Of a stretch of 64,000 nt of DNA, positions 26,332 to 38,800 are shown piece by piece. The stretch lies in assembly GCA_030704615.1 (NCBI GenBank), contig CM060732.1:75063053-75127052 (forward strand), written 5' to 3'. Each line of letters begins with the position of its first letter. The first letter of the stretch is position 1. Below the pieces are notes generated by a model. That model searched no databases, was not told the DNA's origin, and worked only from the letters and a program-made list of their open reading frames with translations. Source of the DNA: Takakia lepidozioides. Its lineage: Eukaryota; Streptophyta; Takakiopsida; Takakiales; Takakiaceae. The position numbers and the translations under genes were made by a program.

Positions 26332-27414
26332 CTAGACTTTTGCACCTAAACTAAGACCGCTAACAAAACCCTTAAAAACACGGCTTTCCTTACCCCCAAT
26401 TTGTGAGTCAGATGTCCATGTGTTTTGCTTCATGTCATACACCACAACTGGATTGGGTTTGTCAGTCCAAATGAATATGAGATTGTCATGGCTCGCCACC
26501 TCAAAATAGTGGTATATGAAGGCCCTTGTTGGGAACTTCGTTCTTGCAATCTCCACCCACTCTGTAGTCTTTGTAGAAACTTCGATCTCCCATATTACTA
26601 CCATAAGTTGTCCATCTCCACCACCACGACCCCCAACTAGAAACAGGCGCCCCTCACTCTCTACAAGCCTCTTACGAACCATACCACCTCCACCAAAGTT
26701 AGGCATGTCTATAGCAACTTTAGTCCACGTACCGGCACCAATGTCATAAGCCCTCAAAGTGTAGGCCTTTGATCCAAGAAACAGAGCAAAGAGAGTAGGC
26801 CACATATCACACTTCCTTCACACCACCACCCTGATGTCGGCATCTTTCCAGTCTCGGTCCAACACTCGCAAACTGAGTTATACATGTGTGTTGTCCAATG
26901 TAACCAATTGCCAAGATCATTGGGATACTCGCGTGATATCACAATGATCTTGTAGGTGTTGTTGCGTCTGTCCACAATCAAGTGCACCCCGTCCACAGAC
27001 CGGAAATGTGTTGAGTTGGCGAGAGGCAGGGCAGGCAATTGTCTGGAACTGTTCAAGAGAGGATTGAACACAATTATCCATGATAACTCAGCGTAGCCCT
27101 TGACCGTTGTGCAAAGAAATAAGCCGCCATCTGCTGCAGCAGCAACACTGTATACTAAATTGTCCTTCGGGAGTTTGAGGCCGATTTTGTGCCAACGTCG
27201 AGTTGTGGGGGTATACGACATGCAAACATGTGGGCATGACAAGAGATATGAGTGTTCGTGAAGAGGGAGTTGTTGACAGAGTTGTTGGAAACTAACGGTC
27301 GATGGGAGAGAATTCCATAACTTGCAACCGGAAGCGGACAAGCCTTTGATATGGCAAACAGGCCAACACTACCATCACTAACTCGAATGGGAGCCTGCTC
27401 CAAATCTCCTCCAT
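26332..27414 (-). pseudogene. F-box/kelch-like protein pseudogene, two frameshifts
   Basis: Working F-box proteins of this type recruit substrates to SCF ubiquitin ligases. The ATG at 27412-27414 starts an F-box (LPFELVMVVLACLPYQRLVRFR). The frame breaks near 27335, at the point where the F-box should continue with a VCKxW-type segment. The next frame carries CKLWNSLPSTVSF and a long kelch-like body (TRRWHKIGLKLP, LLNSSRQLPALP). A second shift near 26790 moves the C-terminal part (YTLRAYDIGAGTWTKVAIDM, EGRLFLVGGRGG) to a third frame ending at 26332. Splicing does not explain either break. The domain order is otherwise intact, so inactivation looks recent. A sequencing indel is the alternative. 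Confidence 0.8.
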
Positions 27415-27663
27415 ATTGCGGAGGCGACAAAACCTCTCCAATTGTGTTCTTGTGATCCTGACACACGGAGCTTGGGGGAAAGAGAAGAAGGATAGAAAGA
27501 CGACGCTGATAAAACCCATGAGTCCTACTTGCTATCAAAAACCTCGCGCTTGCTTTTGCTATTCTGGTACTTCACCCTTCTTTGCTAACCATGCACTTCC
27601 TTTTTACTATTTCCAGCCGTGCTTTGTATATTGTTTCCTATTTTTGTGGTTTGTGGTTTGTAC

Positions 27664-28802
27664 CAGTGTTGGACCAGTATATAGGTATGGGGCGGGTATG
27701 TGATTTTTGGGAATTTAAAACCCAATTTCCTCCAAAAATTCTCCGATTTAAATAGAAGAGAAGTTATAATATTTTTACCTTTTATTGTCGGAGTTATTCG
27801 GATGGGTGCACTAGCCTGGGCAAGCTGCTGGCATAGGGCAAGCACGCGCGCAGCTAGTACGCGATTCCCCCCGTGCACCTCGTAACTACGGCCTTTGCGG
27901 CATAGTGTGATCTACGTGTGGTGGGACGAGCTTTGGTAGGTAGGAGTATCCCTTTCCTCCGTAGTTTCTCCGTTATCACCTCCATCGGAGCCAGGATCTG
28001 CATGGGTAACACTCCATAGCGAGAGTGCACGGAGAAACTGCGGCTCTGCGATGGACAACTAGGGTAAGGGTAATGGTATGATCCTTCATACCAGGCAGGT
28101 ACCTACAAGGGCAAAACCCGGCAATACCCTGGTGGGGTAGGATACATGACTTCTAAAAGCCTAGTGCAAAACATACCGGTCGGGTCTGCTTCCTCGCGTT
28201 ACCACTCCAATACCATGCATGCGTCGGTTGAGGGACATGATGCAAGGGTAGGGTAGTCTGAGATTAGGGATACTAACTACATGTAGCGTTTTCAAGAGAG
28301 CACTTCAATGAGGATGAGTTACAGGATGCTAAAGGGCAGTACCCAGATGAAATGCAATTTGTTAGTTTATGCTCTTAAAGAGTGATAGAGAAGAATTAGG
28401 GGCCATTTGGGATATTTTTCAATATTGAAACGGGCCATTTGAACATTTGAAGAGTTGAAATGACCATTTGAATAGTTGAAATCTTAATATGATTTAAAGG
28501 GCCTCCGTCCATTTCTTATTTATATTTATATTTATTTATATTTATATTTTTAAGAGTTAGAAAGAATTGCACTAGTGTACCTGGTACCAGACCCTGGCAC
28601 ATACCAGGCTGGTATGACTTTTAAAAGTTTGTTTAATACCATACCAGTCAGATTTGCACTTTGATACCATCCCATATACCATACCAGGCTATTAAATTTA
28701 CACATCATTTGATACCAGTACCATACTGTTTCAATAATTCAACTGTACCCCAATACCTTTACCCTAGTGGTATCAAAAAACCATGATACCAGTCCAACAC
28801 CG
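27664..28802. mobile_element. Non-autonomous hAT DNA transposon, 1139 bp, with 8-bp target-site duplication
   Basis: The left end reads CAGTGTTGGACCAGTAT and the right end, reversed, CGGTGTTGGACTGGTAT: 14 of 17 bases match. Directly outside, gtttgtac occurs at 27656-27663 and again at 28803-28810. An 8-bp duplication and CAGTG-type ends are hAT hallmarks. The interior has no transposase-like frame. It is rich in ggtatg/ataccat subterminal words, as expected of an element mobilised in trans. Confidence 0.9.
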
Positions 28803-28810
28803 GTTTGTAC

Positions 28811-30290
28811 ACAGAAATCCCGAAACTGTGTGCGTGAAATCGGGAGGGAGATGGCAGAGTGGAAGCTGGATACACAGGCGGGTCGGACACTCCATCACTT
28901 GCTCTGCACGGAGGTCACAGACAGCAGTGTGTTTGTTGGTGTTTAAGGTTTTTAGTTCGTGGGCCGGACAGGCGATGCAAGCAGGGTCCCTGGTATCATA
29001 GTTGGCTTCCTTCAATGCTGCTCTTGTAAGTCCTCCTTTCTTGGCCGGTGTTCAACGTTATGAATTGTCACATCTGCGTATGCTATTACCCCCCTCCCAT
29101 GGCAATGCAGTGTGTATATTGTCATATGTTTGGCAGCTACCCTCCATTGTAGGAAGAGATAGCAAAAGAGGTTGCTCAGTTTGCAGACACATTTCAACAC
29201 CAGCTCTTAAGGCGCTGGATGGGAAAGCCTAGTAACTCGGAGCTGTCTTCAAAGCATGTAGCTTTTTGTCACTGGTGCTATTATTCACTGTAACTTAGTT
29301 CAAGCCTAGAATTTTGAATTCAAAGAGGGATTTTGCACACTGAGGACCTTGACCAAAGATACCAGGAGCGGAATCAATGAATGCAGCTCCTATGTTACTC
29401 TATTTGAGCAGAGGAGGTCCTGTCAGCTTTAGTTGCTTGATTAATGTGCAATGTAATGACTAAAGCTGCACAAATAATTTTTATTAGACAATCTTGTCGC
29501 TTCACAGAGTCCATGCCTACGGTATTGCGGCCAATAGAGGTGGACCCTTGGACCTCCACACCCATCAGTAGGCTGGCTTCCTTCAAGGAGAAACAAAAGG
29601 TCTTTTGTCGAAGTATTCTGTCACATCTTCTGCACGAAGAGACTTTTAAGGTGTATTCTAGGGGGGGGATAGTATTTTGGGTGAAAGGGGCGCGATGAAT
29701 TGAGAATCCTAGAGTTCTTGACCTGTTCATCCTATCTGCATGCTACTTTCCACAAAAAACTTGATGAGGAAAGGAGAATCCCGCCCTTTAGTGCAAGAGT
29801 TGAGCATCACACCACAACTCACTACATAGGAAAAAACTACGCAGGAAAAACCTGTCTCTGTTTGGTCCACCCAACGTTAGTGGTTCTTGTCATGACAATG
29901 CCCTCACAGCCAAGGAGCAGTCAAGCGAGCTTCCTCTCACTCTCCACATATCCCTTAGTTTGGTGTAGTTTTATCGATCTTAATTCAACCAACATGATGG
30001 AACAAGAGCTTTGCCCAGAAGTTTTTGGGTCCGAATTTGGGATATCCAACGTTTACTGATTTCCTTGCACCATCACCAGAGTCGGTCAAAACCCCCCTTC
30101 ACTCATAACCTGCTCCAGTCAAGTGCAATTATTGGCTGACTTCCCACCTATGCTGGGTAGACCCCACCATCATTTCCTGTGGACATTGCCACAGGAAATG
30201 CCCTCAACAGTACATCATGGTCAGGCAATGGTGGATGAACTGAGTCGCTAATGAAGCAAGACACTTGCTCCTTTCCAGAGAAACATTGTT
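28811..30290. other. Intergenic; 3' flank of PPR locus A
   Basis: No gene is seen. The segment 29580-29745 matches 50160-50330, downstream of PPR locus C. The segment 29850-30250 matches, inverted, 39760-40740 downstream of PPR locus B. These are parts of the duplicated PPR unit. A perfect 12-bp hairpin (catttcctgtgg / ccacaggaaatg) is at about 30172-30201. Confidence 0.6.
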
Positions 30291-32152
30291 TCACCAGTAA
30301 TCCTCACAAGAACAGACCCCATCTTCAAAGTGGTGAAAGCGGTTAGCATCTTGTACAATATTGCTCGGCCAACAATCTTTGAGATGAACTTGGTGGAGGT
30401 GTGGCAGTCACCACACACACGAAGATTCTTGATGAGACAGAGAGGTACGGGCCGTGCTGATCAGCCCAAAACCAATGGCCAGCTTCTCACTGTGGTGGAA
30501 AGAGAAACTCTCCCACATCGTACAAAGTGTGTTTTAGGCACATACCCTGCCTTCTTCTCCCCAGACAATCTTCTCAGCTCAGCATGGATTTCCTTAATTT
30601 TGGGATCCAATTTGTCATCTACAACAAAGGTGTGCACCCTGTTGCCAACCTCAATGCAGCAGGGACCTGGCTCCTTTCTAACCCCTCTGACCATCATCAT
30701 TTTTCTCACCTTTGCACTATCGTCCCACCTGCCAGCTGTGGCATAGATGTTTGAAAGCAACACGTAAGTCGCAGCATCCTGTTCATCCCACTTGAGAATA
30801 GGTGTGCACGTTCAGCCATCTCCACATTGCCATGGATTCGGCAGGCACCAAGCAAGGCCTTCCACACCACAGCATCTTGATTGGCATTTTGTTAATGAGG
30901 TCCTCTGCCTCATCCAATCTCCCTGCACGTCCAAGAAGGTCCACCATGCAGCCAACTTTACTGTTGGAGTGACACCATGATCTTGACTCAGGGAATCAAA
31001 GTAGCGTATTCATTCATACAGTAGGCCAACATGGCTGCATGCAGAGAGGACACAAATAAATGTGATCCTGTCTGGCTTCAAGCCTTCCTTTTGCATCCTT
31101 CAAATAGTTGCAGGGCCTCCCTATGACTGCTGGGCATATCCTGCGATCATTGCGCTCCATGACACCACATCTTGCATCCTCGATGCACCCACATTTGCAA
31201 TACATGTCCACGAGTGTATTGTCCAGAATGACATTTGGTACAATTCCAGCTTTCACAATGTCACCATGGACCTCTTTGCCCTTTTCCAGGACTGCCAGGC
31301 TCGCACACGCATTGCAAACTGAAACAAACGTGATTTGGTCGGGCTTCACCCCTTCCCGCATCATTTGCTCATAGGTCTCCAAAGCCTCCATCCCGCGCCT
31401 CTGCTGTGCATATCCTGCAATCATCGCATTCCACGACACCACATCTCTTTCAGCCATATTGTCAAACACTCCCTTTGCATCCTCGATGCACCCACATTTG
31501 GCATACATGTCCACGAGGGTATTGTTCAGAATGACATCTGGTACAATTCCAGATTTGACGATGTCACCATGAACCGCTTTCCGCTTTTCCAGGGCTGCCA
31601 GGCTCGCATACACACTGGAAACGCAAACAAAATGTGATCTGGTTGGGCTTCACCCCTTCCTGCATCATTTGCTCATAGGTCTCCAAAGCATTCCTATCAC
31701 ACCCATGCTTGGTAAATCCTGCCATCATTATATTCCACGTGATCAAATGTCGTTGAGGCATTTTGCTGAGCACTTGGTGAGCATCCATGATGCTCCCGCA
31801 CTTAACATACATGTTTGACAAGGATGTTGTGTAGGAAAACGTTTGGCTTGAATCCACTTTGGATGATGTGAGCATGCACCTGCTTTCCAGCTTCCAAGCC
31901 TTTCATCTTGATGCATTTATGCAAGAGACAAACATAAGTATCTGAATCTGCTGCTATGCCTCCTTGGTTTAAAGTCTGAAGAGCCTCTTTCAGTCGCGGT
32001 GCCTCACATAGCATCCTCACATTTCCAGAAGTGCCAGAAGAGGCATTGTGGACTCCCTCTCTTTGTCCTCTTTGGCAAGCTGTGGTCATGGTCGAGATCC
32101 ACAGGGAATTAGACGTAATCTTGTGCTCGAAATCCGGCCCTCTTGGATGCAT
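30291..32152 (-). pseudogene. PPR locus A: broken PLS-DYW pentatricopeptide repeat gene
   Basis: This is a diverged copy of loci B and C. Recognisable pieces are HPRGPDFEHKIT at the start (32100-32150), LLHKCIKMKGLEAGKQVHAH, two copies of the 101-residue PPR unit (31014-31613), and the E/DYW leader (30461-30763). The DYW region is at 30291-30400, where the frame needed for the terminal CSCEDYW is shifted. At least four frame changes occur. The initiator-like ATG of locus B's large exon reads AGG here. It is read in the opposite direction to locus B. Confidence 0.9.
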
Positions 32153-33325
32153 CTGGACCCACCCTCTATCCCTGCTCCTTCAGTATCCATGCCTCTCCAT
32201 AATCATGCATCATCCTCGTCTTGCTGCTAGCAGGTGACAATGACAGCCTAAATTTGTTCTAGCAAACACCTCAACCCTTTTCATAACAAACTAGTTGCTA
32301 TGCTGAATTGCATCTACTTCTATCTGTAATCTAACAGGCATTCACCTTTCTGCATCGATTGTCCAACCATTGACTGGGGTTGGAAAGTTATTCCTTCCAA
32401 AACTGCTCCTCGTCTCTGTTATCCATTTTTGCCTGTTGCCAAATTGGCAGTAACATGTCAAAATCAATCGAAACCACCATAGATCCACCCAGAAGCTAAC
32501 TTGCAGAATTTAACATGAAAAATTAGGGATATTTCTGATAGGAGAGAAAAAAAGGCTGAAATGTGTTGAAGAAGGTGCCTTCATCAGCAGTGCCTAATTT
32601 TATCAACTGTGCAGTGGCCACTGCTGCTTCCAAATGACCATCTACCCATGCAGGTCTCTTGTAGCTATCGAGCCACAGGACATCATAAGGTAATCTTATA
32701 CTTGAAATCCGGCCCTCTTGGATGGATCTGGACCCACACTATATCCCTGCTCCTTCAGCTATCCATGCCTCTGCACAAATCATGCATACATCCTCGCCTT
32801 GCAGCTAGCGGCTCACAATGACGGCCTAGATTTGTTGTAGCAAACACGCCAACCCTACCACACTGGTTCCTATGCTGAATTGCGTCTGCTTCTCTCTGTA
32901 GTCAAACAAGCATTCACCTTTTTGCCTGGATTGTCCCACAATTGACTGGGGTCAGAAGAATATGTCCAAAGCTTCTCCTCGGCCATGTTATCTGTTTTTG
33001 GATGCTTTCCTGTTGCCGCATTGGCAGTAACATGTCAAAATCCATCCAAACCACCATAGAACGGGCTAACTTGCAGAATTCAACATGAAAAAGTAGGGAC
33101 GACTCCGATAAGAGGATCAAACAGGTTGAAATGGGTTGAAGAAGAAGGTCCGCACCATTTTGTCCTTGGCCTTGTGCCATGGCACCTAGCTTTTCCTTCA
33201 ACCATGGAGGAGTCAACCGCCCATCAACCCAAAAGGACCTCTTGTGTGTGCTGCTTGTGTCTCTAGTCAGGTGAACTCGGATTGGTCTGTGAGGAGAACC
33301 ACCACTTTGCAGCTGATCAGCCATA
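32090..33325 (-). pseudogene. Upstream PDF-motif exons of PPR locus A, tandemly duplicated and decayed
   Basis: Reading leftward: a PDF second-half exon near 33185-33320 (TPPWLKEKLGAM); a first-half exon near 32930-33000 (EKLWTYSSDPSQLWDN); a second-half near 32640-32730 (IHPRGPDFKYKIT, PAWVDGHLEAA); another first-half near 32335-32420 (FWKE, stop, LSNPSQWLDNR). The last leads to HPRGPDF at 32150. The intron-plus-exon module thus occurs twice, about 577 bp apart. In-frame stops show that neither is translated as is. Confidence 0.75.
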
Positions 33326-33429
33326 GATTTAAACTGAAGTCTTGTTCTTGTACTGCGGCAGACTCTCTTTATGGACTAGTCTGTAGAGTGGACCCTCCAG
33401 CGGATCTCTGGGTCCAACGCATATAGTGG

Positions 33430-34886
33430 GTGGAGATTGCAAGAAGGGAGTTAGCAACAAAAGCCCCCGTGCTCATGTACGACTGTTTTCAGGTGGTGAG
33501 CCATGTAGCCAGCCGTGGGGAGTATCTCGCTGACGTGGCTCGATCTCATTTGACAAGAGCACGTTGATTATAACCCGTATTTTCCTGCCTACTAGGGAGT
33601 TTTTCGACCTTCCTGTCCCCAATCCGTTTAGTAATAGTCCGTAGACGGACCTGTATATGGTCAGAGTTTGTTTCTTCTTTATGTTCAATAAAATTGCATT
33701 AACACCATTTCATCGAACTTGACGATTTCATCACAGTAGAAACCACGACACAATATTTGCATCCACATTGTTGATAGAAATGTCAGTTTCCACGGGAGCA
33801 GTTTCAGCTTTAAGATATGAATCACAATCCACACTGCTATGTACTGAATTCAGCGGAAACAACCTCAATTACAAGATCTTACTCACAATCTATAGCACTC
33901 TGCAACTCAGCAGGTTGATTGGTATTGATCAAAGTAACTTCAGGATCATTAGCCACAATTGATGAGTCATCATATCCCTTCAACATATTTATCATGTATA
34001 GGACGGAGCGGAGAACCGACACATAACACCTTCTTCACTTTATTCCCTTCACAATGCTTCTTTTAGTTCTGCGCTTCCTAACAGAAGAAACAAGTGACAA
34101 TTGTGACAGCGGCAAGAGATTAAAAGAAGGCCTGGAGGAGGATGGGTGCTGGACTTGCAGGTGACGCTATTCCCACAAGCGATGCACCACATGAATTGGA
34201 CAGTTAGAAAGGTATGAAGGGGCCAACAGCCAAGGCTCGGAGGGCAAAGCTTTGGCGGGAGGCCCGGAAAGAGGAGAAGGACTTGCAACAACAATGGAAG
34301 TAAAGTGCTGCAGAAGACCGTGCGCATGTCTACATTATTACCACTAACGACAAATGTGACATAATCAAGGGAAAATCTAAATTGCAAACAAAGGTAAATG
34401 ACCATGTCATATGGAGTTTAGACTTTTGGGGGAAAGAGAATCAAAGACAAGGATGATAATAAGATAAAATTCATTATGGAAGAGATATTGGAGACTCACA
34501 GCAGCTGGAGGGAATTACAACTTGGAAAATTGGAGTGGATGTTCGATTGGCAGAGATTTCAGCAGAGATAGTTGACAGCCGAAAGGGAATCGGCCAAACA
34601 CGGCCCGTTCTCTAGTACAAATCGCATACCCACGTTTAAGTTTTTACATTATTCATATTATTTTCCACATAGAATATATTTCCAATCAAAATGAAGTACC
34701 TAACCGTTGAACTTTTTGTAAAAGTTCCAAAGTCCTCACTAGTTAGTCCTCGCGGCCCCACCGATTGGCCCCCTTCCCACAGTGTAGTGTGGGGTTGCCT
34801 GACCTTCCCTAACTGGCCAAATGAGTTGGGGGTATGTAGTTAGTGCGGACTCCGGAGCGGGGCAGCCCTAATTATGCATTTGGCTC
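33430..34886. other. No gene seen between PPR loci A and B
   Basis: Homology to loci B and C stops near 33335. Small open frames here have no recognisable domain. The region is AT-rich and looks like ordinary intergenic or repeat sequence. Confidence 0.5.
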
Positions 34887-34890
34887 TTAA

Positions 34891-35578
34891 CCCTTAAGTT
34901 CCCTAGCCCTTTTTTGACTTTTTACCAATTTTGGGTACCCAGCTGCAATAAATTGCCCCTAGAAACCTACCAAAAATCATCCACAGATTCCAGCCTTATA
35001 GCAATGGGCCCAGCTCATTTATGCATGACATACCAAAAAATGAGCCAAGTCCGTGGAAATTGTGAGATTATAGGCTTGGCCCAGACCTCCAATATCAGGT
35101 CCAAATCAATAGTGGAGTGGCTATGACCCCACTAAATTGCAGGTCCAACTGATTTTTTCACCTATGCTTGCTATGCATGCAATTACATGGGGGTTGAAAT
35201 CTCAAAATTGACAAGAGAAAATGTGCCTCCAAATGAAGTACTTTTTTTTCTACAAATTTTTTAAAAGCCAATGGTGGATGTGTGTATGCAATGCTCACAC
35301 ACCACAAGGTGAAGTGTTTTTTCCAAAATTGCTAATTTTCTCCCAAAACTCACATCAGCAGTCAACAGCCCTTTTCAGGCCCCAAAACGTAAATGAGAGA
35401 TCTAAGATATTTTTTGTAAGTGGCAGCTTTTGTTTTTCTTTAATTTTGTTTTTTGCATCATACGCGAGACAAATCCCTTGTCATTGAAGCTTCAGGAGTC
35501 ATCAGACTAGATCTGCAAAAATTAGGTCGAACTGCAAATTCAAAGTGACCCGATTCAGGTCGCTTGGGAACTTAAGGG
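34891..35578. mobile_element. piggyBac-like non-autonomous element, 688 bp, flanked by TTAA
   Basis: The element begins CCCTTAAGTTCCC and ends with its exact reverse complement GGGAACTTAAGGG. TTAA lies immediately outside each end (34887-34890 and 35579-35582). Insertion at TTAA with ends starting CCC is the piggyBac pattern. Kolobok also uses TTAA. No transposase frame is present inside. The 13-bp perfect ends suggest a fairly recent insertion. Confidence 0.7.
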
Positions 35579-35802
35579 TTAAAAAACAAAAACAAAAAAC
35601 AGAAACTTGCTTCTGGACGGTAGTTGGGTGATGTTTTTTCGGTTTTTCCCCTCTCGTGTGCCCAATGGCTTGTATGAAAGGGGCCCTCCTTTGGCCCCCT
35701 CTCAGGGGCCTAACTCATTGCGACTCCCACTCACTCTCGCTTTCCTTTTCGTAAAAGGGAAGTTGTGGAGCAGGAAAGAGCCGTCCTGACGTGGAGTTCA
35801 CC

Positions 35803-38800
35803 ATGGCGTCTTCAGGGATGCCTTTCAAATTAGGTACTCGCTCCAAACACTTGACGCTTTCCTTTTCTGGGGTCGCTGTGTTGTGTTGTATGTATGCGCA
35901 GTCGGGATTTGTGTTTTGCGCAATTCAGCAGAAACGAATGAATGTGCTCTTGGCAAAGAGGCAAGAAAGCGCACGAGATTGTTCGACAAGGCCGGTAATT
36001 GGTGTATCTGGTGCGTAGGTCAACGCTGGAGCATGGAGCAGCGCTGGCAGGAGTTCCTTAAAAGTTATTCACAATGGTGGGACGGTGGCTTTGACAAGGT
36101 GAGCTTTCTTCATGTAGGATTATGGTCTGATCGCATTGCGTGGACTGGATTGTACCGTCGTTGAGCGAAGTCAGAATCTCGCTTTGCTCTGGAAAAACTG
36201 CTCGCTTTGCTCTGGGAAGTTGACAAAATATTGATGCTGTGGGATTGTCGGGCACAAAAGGTCTACTGTAGAGCATGGAGCAGAGCTGGCACGAGTTTCT
36301 TAAAGATCCTTCTCAACGGTGGGACAAACGCAACTGCAAGGTGTGGCTTTCTAAATGTACGTGCGAAAAAGTTTTACATCTTGCAAATGTAGGCTCTTCC
36401 TGTTAGTATCATGATTTGGTCTTTTTCCTGGTGTTTACAATGTCCTTACGAGAATCAGCTTGGTATTAGGAGGCTGAGTCCACCGTGGTGGTTCTCCTCA
36501 CAGACCAGTCCGAGTTCACCTGACTACAGGCACAAGCAGCACACACAAGAGGTCCTTTTGGGTGATGGTCGGTGGAATCCTCCATGGTTGAAAGAAAAGG
36601 TAGCTGCCATGACACCAGGTCAAGCACAAAGTGGTGAGGGCACCTTCTTCTTCAGCACCTTTCAGCTGCCCTCTTATCAGAATCGTCCCTGATTTTTCAT
36701 GTTGAACTCTGCAAGTTAGCTTGTTGGGTGGATCTATGGTGGTTTGGATTGATTTTGACATGCTACTGCCAATGTGGCAACAGGAAAGCATCCTAAAACA
36801 GATAACAGAGACGAGGAGAAGCTTTGGAAGGAACTTTTTTCTGAACCCAGTCAATGGTGGGACGATCGAGGCAGAAAGGTAAATGCTTGTTAGATTGCAG
36901 AGAGAAGCAGACGCAATTCAGCGTAGGACCTAGTGTGTGATGAGTAGGGTTGGGGTGTCTGCAGGAACAAATGTAGACTGTCATTGTCAGTCACTAGCAG
37001 CAAGGTGAGGATGTATGCATGATTTGTGCAGAGGCAGGGATAGCTGAAGGAGCAGGGATAGAATGTGGGTCCAGATACATCCAAGAGGCCCGGATTTCAA
37101 GCACAAGATTACCTGTGATTCCCTGTGGATCGATAGCTACAAGAAACTTGCATGGGTAGATGGTCAACTGGAAGAGGCAGCGGTGCCAGCACAGTCGATA
37201 AAATCAGGCACCTTGACCACAGCTTGCCATAGAGGCCAAAGAGCGGCCTCCCACAGTGCCTCTTCTGGCACTTCTGGGCATGTGAGAATGCTATGTGAGG
37301 CAGGGCGACTGAAAGAGGCTCTTCAGACTTTAAACCAAGGAGGCATTTCAGCAGATTCAGATACTTATGTCTGTCTCTTGCATAAGTGCATCAAGATGAA
37401 AAACGTGGAAGCTGGAAATCAGGTGCATGCTCACATTATTCAAAGTGGATTCAAGCCAAACGTTTTCCTACACAACACCCTTATGAACATGTATGTTAAG
37501 TGCGGGAGCATCATGGATGCTCACCAAGTGTTCAACAGAATGCCTCAACGATGTTTGATCACGTGGAATATAATGATGGCTGGATTTACTAAGCATGGGT
37601 GTGATAAGAATGCTTTGGAGACCTATGAGCACATGATGCGGGAAGGGGTGAAGCCTGACCACGTCACATTTGTTTGCGTTTCCAGTGCCTGTGCAAGCCT
37701 GGCAGCCCTGGAAAAGGGCAAAGAGGTCCATGGTGACATCGTCAAAGCTGGAATTGTACCAAATCTCATTCTGAACAATACCCTTGTGGACATGTATGCC
37801 AAATGTGGGTGCATAGATGATGCAAAGGGAGTATTTGACAATATGGCTGAACAAGATGTGGTGTCTTGGAGTGCGATGATTGCAGGATATGCACACCAGG
37901 GGCGCGGGATGGAGGCTTTGGAGACCTATGAACAAATGGTACGGGAAGGGGTGAAGCCCAACCACATCACGTTTGTTTGCGTTTGCAATGCGTGTGCGAG
38001 CCTGGCAGCCCTGGAAAAGGGCAAAGAGATCCATGGTGACATCGTCAAAGCTGGAATTGTACCAGATGTCATTCTGAATAGCGCCCTCGTGGACATGTAT
38101 GCCAAATGTGGGTGCATCGAGGATGCAAAGGGGGTGTTTGACAATATGGTTGAACGAAATGTGGTGTCGTGGAGCGCAATGATCGCAGGATATGCACGGC
38201 AGGGGCACGGGATGGAGGCTTTGGAAATCTATGAGCAAATGGTGCGGGAAGGGGTGAAGCCCAACCACATCACGTTTGTTTGCGTTTGCAATGCGTGTGC
38301 GAGCCTGGCAGCTCTGGAAAAGGGCAAAGAGGTCCATGGTGACATCATCAAAGCTGGAATTGTGCCAAATGTCATTCTCAACACTACCCTTGTGGACATG
38401 TATGCCAAATGTGGGAGCATCAAGGATGCAAAGGGAGTGTTCGACAATATGCTTGAACGAAATGTGGTGTCGTGGAGCACGATGATTGCAGGATATGCAC
38501 AGCAGAGGCACGGGATGGAGGCTTTGGAGACCTATGAGCAAATGATGCGGGAAGGGGTGAAGCCCAACCATATCACTTTTGTTTGTGTTTGCAATGCGTG
38601 TGGGAGCCTGGCAGCCTTGGAAAAGGGCAAACAGGTCCATGGTGACATCGTCAAAGCTGGAATTGTACCAGATGTCATTCTGAACAATACCCTCGTGGAC
38701 ATGTATGCCAAATGTGGGTGCATCAAGGATGCAAAGAGAGTGTTCGACAATATGGCTGACCGAGATGTGGTGTCATGGAGCACGTTGATCGCAGGATATG

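Noticed and set aside
30172-30201. Perfect 12-bp hairpin as a terminator or small-RNA gene
   Set aside because: The sister copy near 39788 has lost the pairing, so it is not conserved. Rho-independent terminators do not apply to nuclear genes.
35883-36164. Continuous frame from a GTG through the first PDF-like exon of locus B as an unspliced leader
   Set aside because: The matching frame in locus C has a stop. The spliced leader 35803-35887 is open in both loci and joins in phase.
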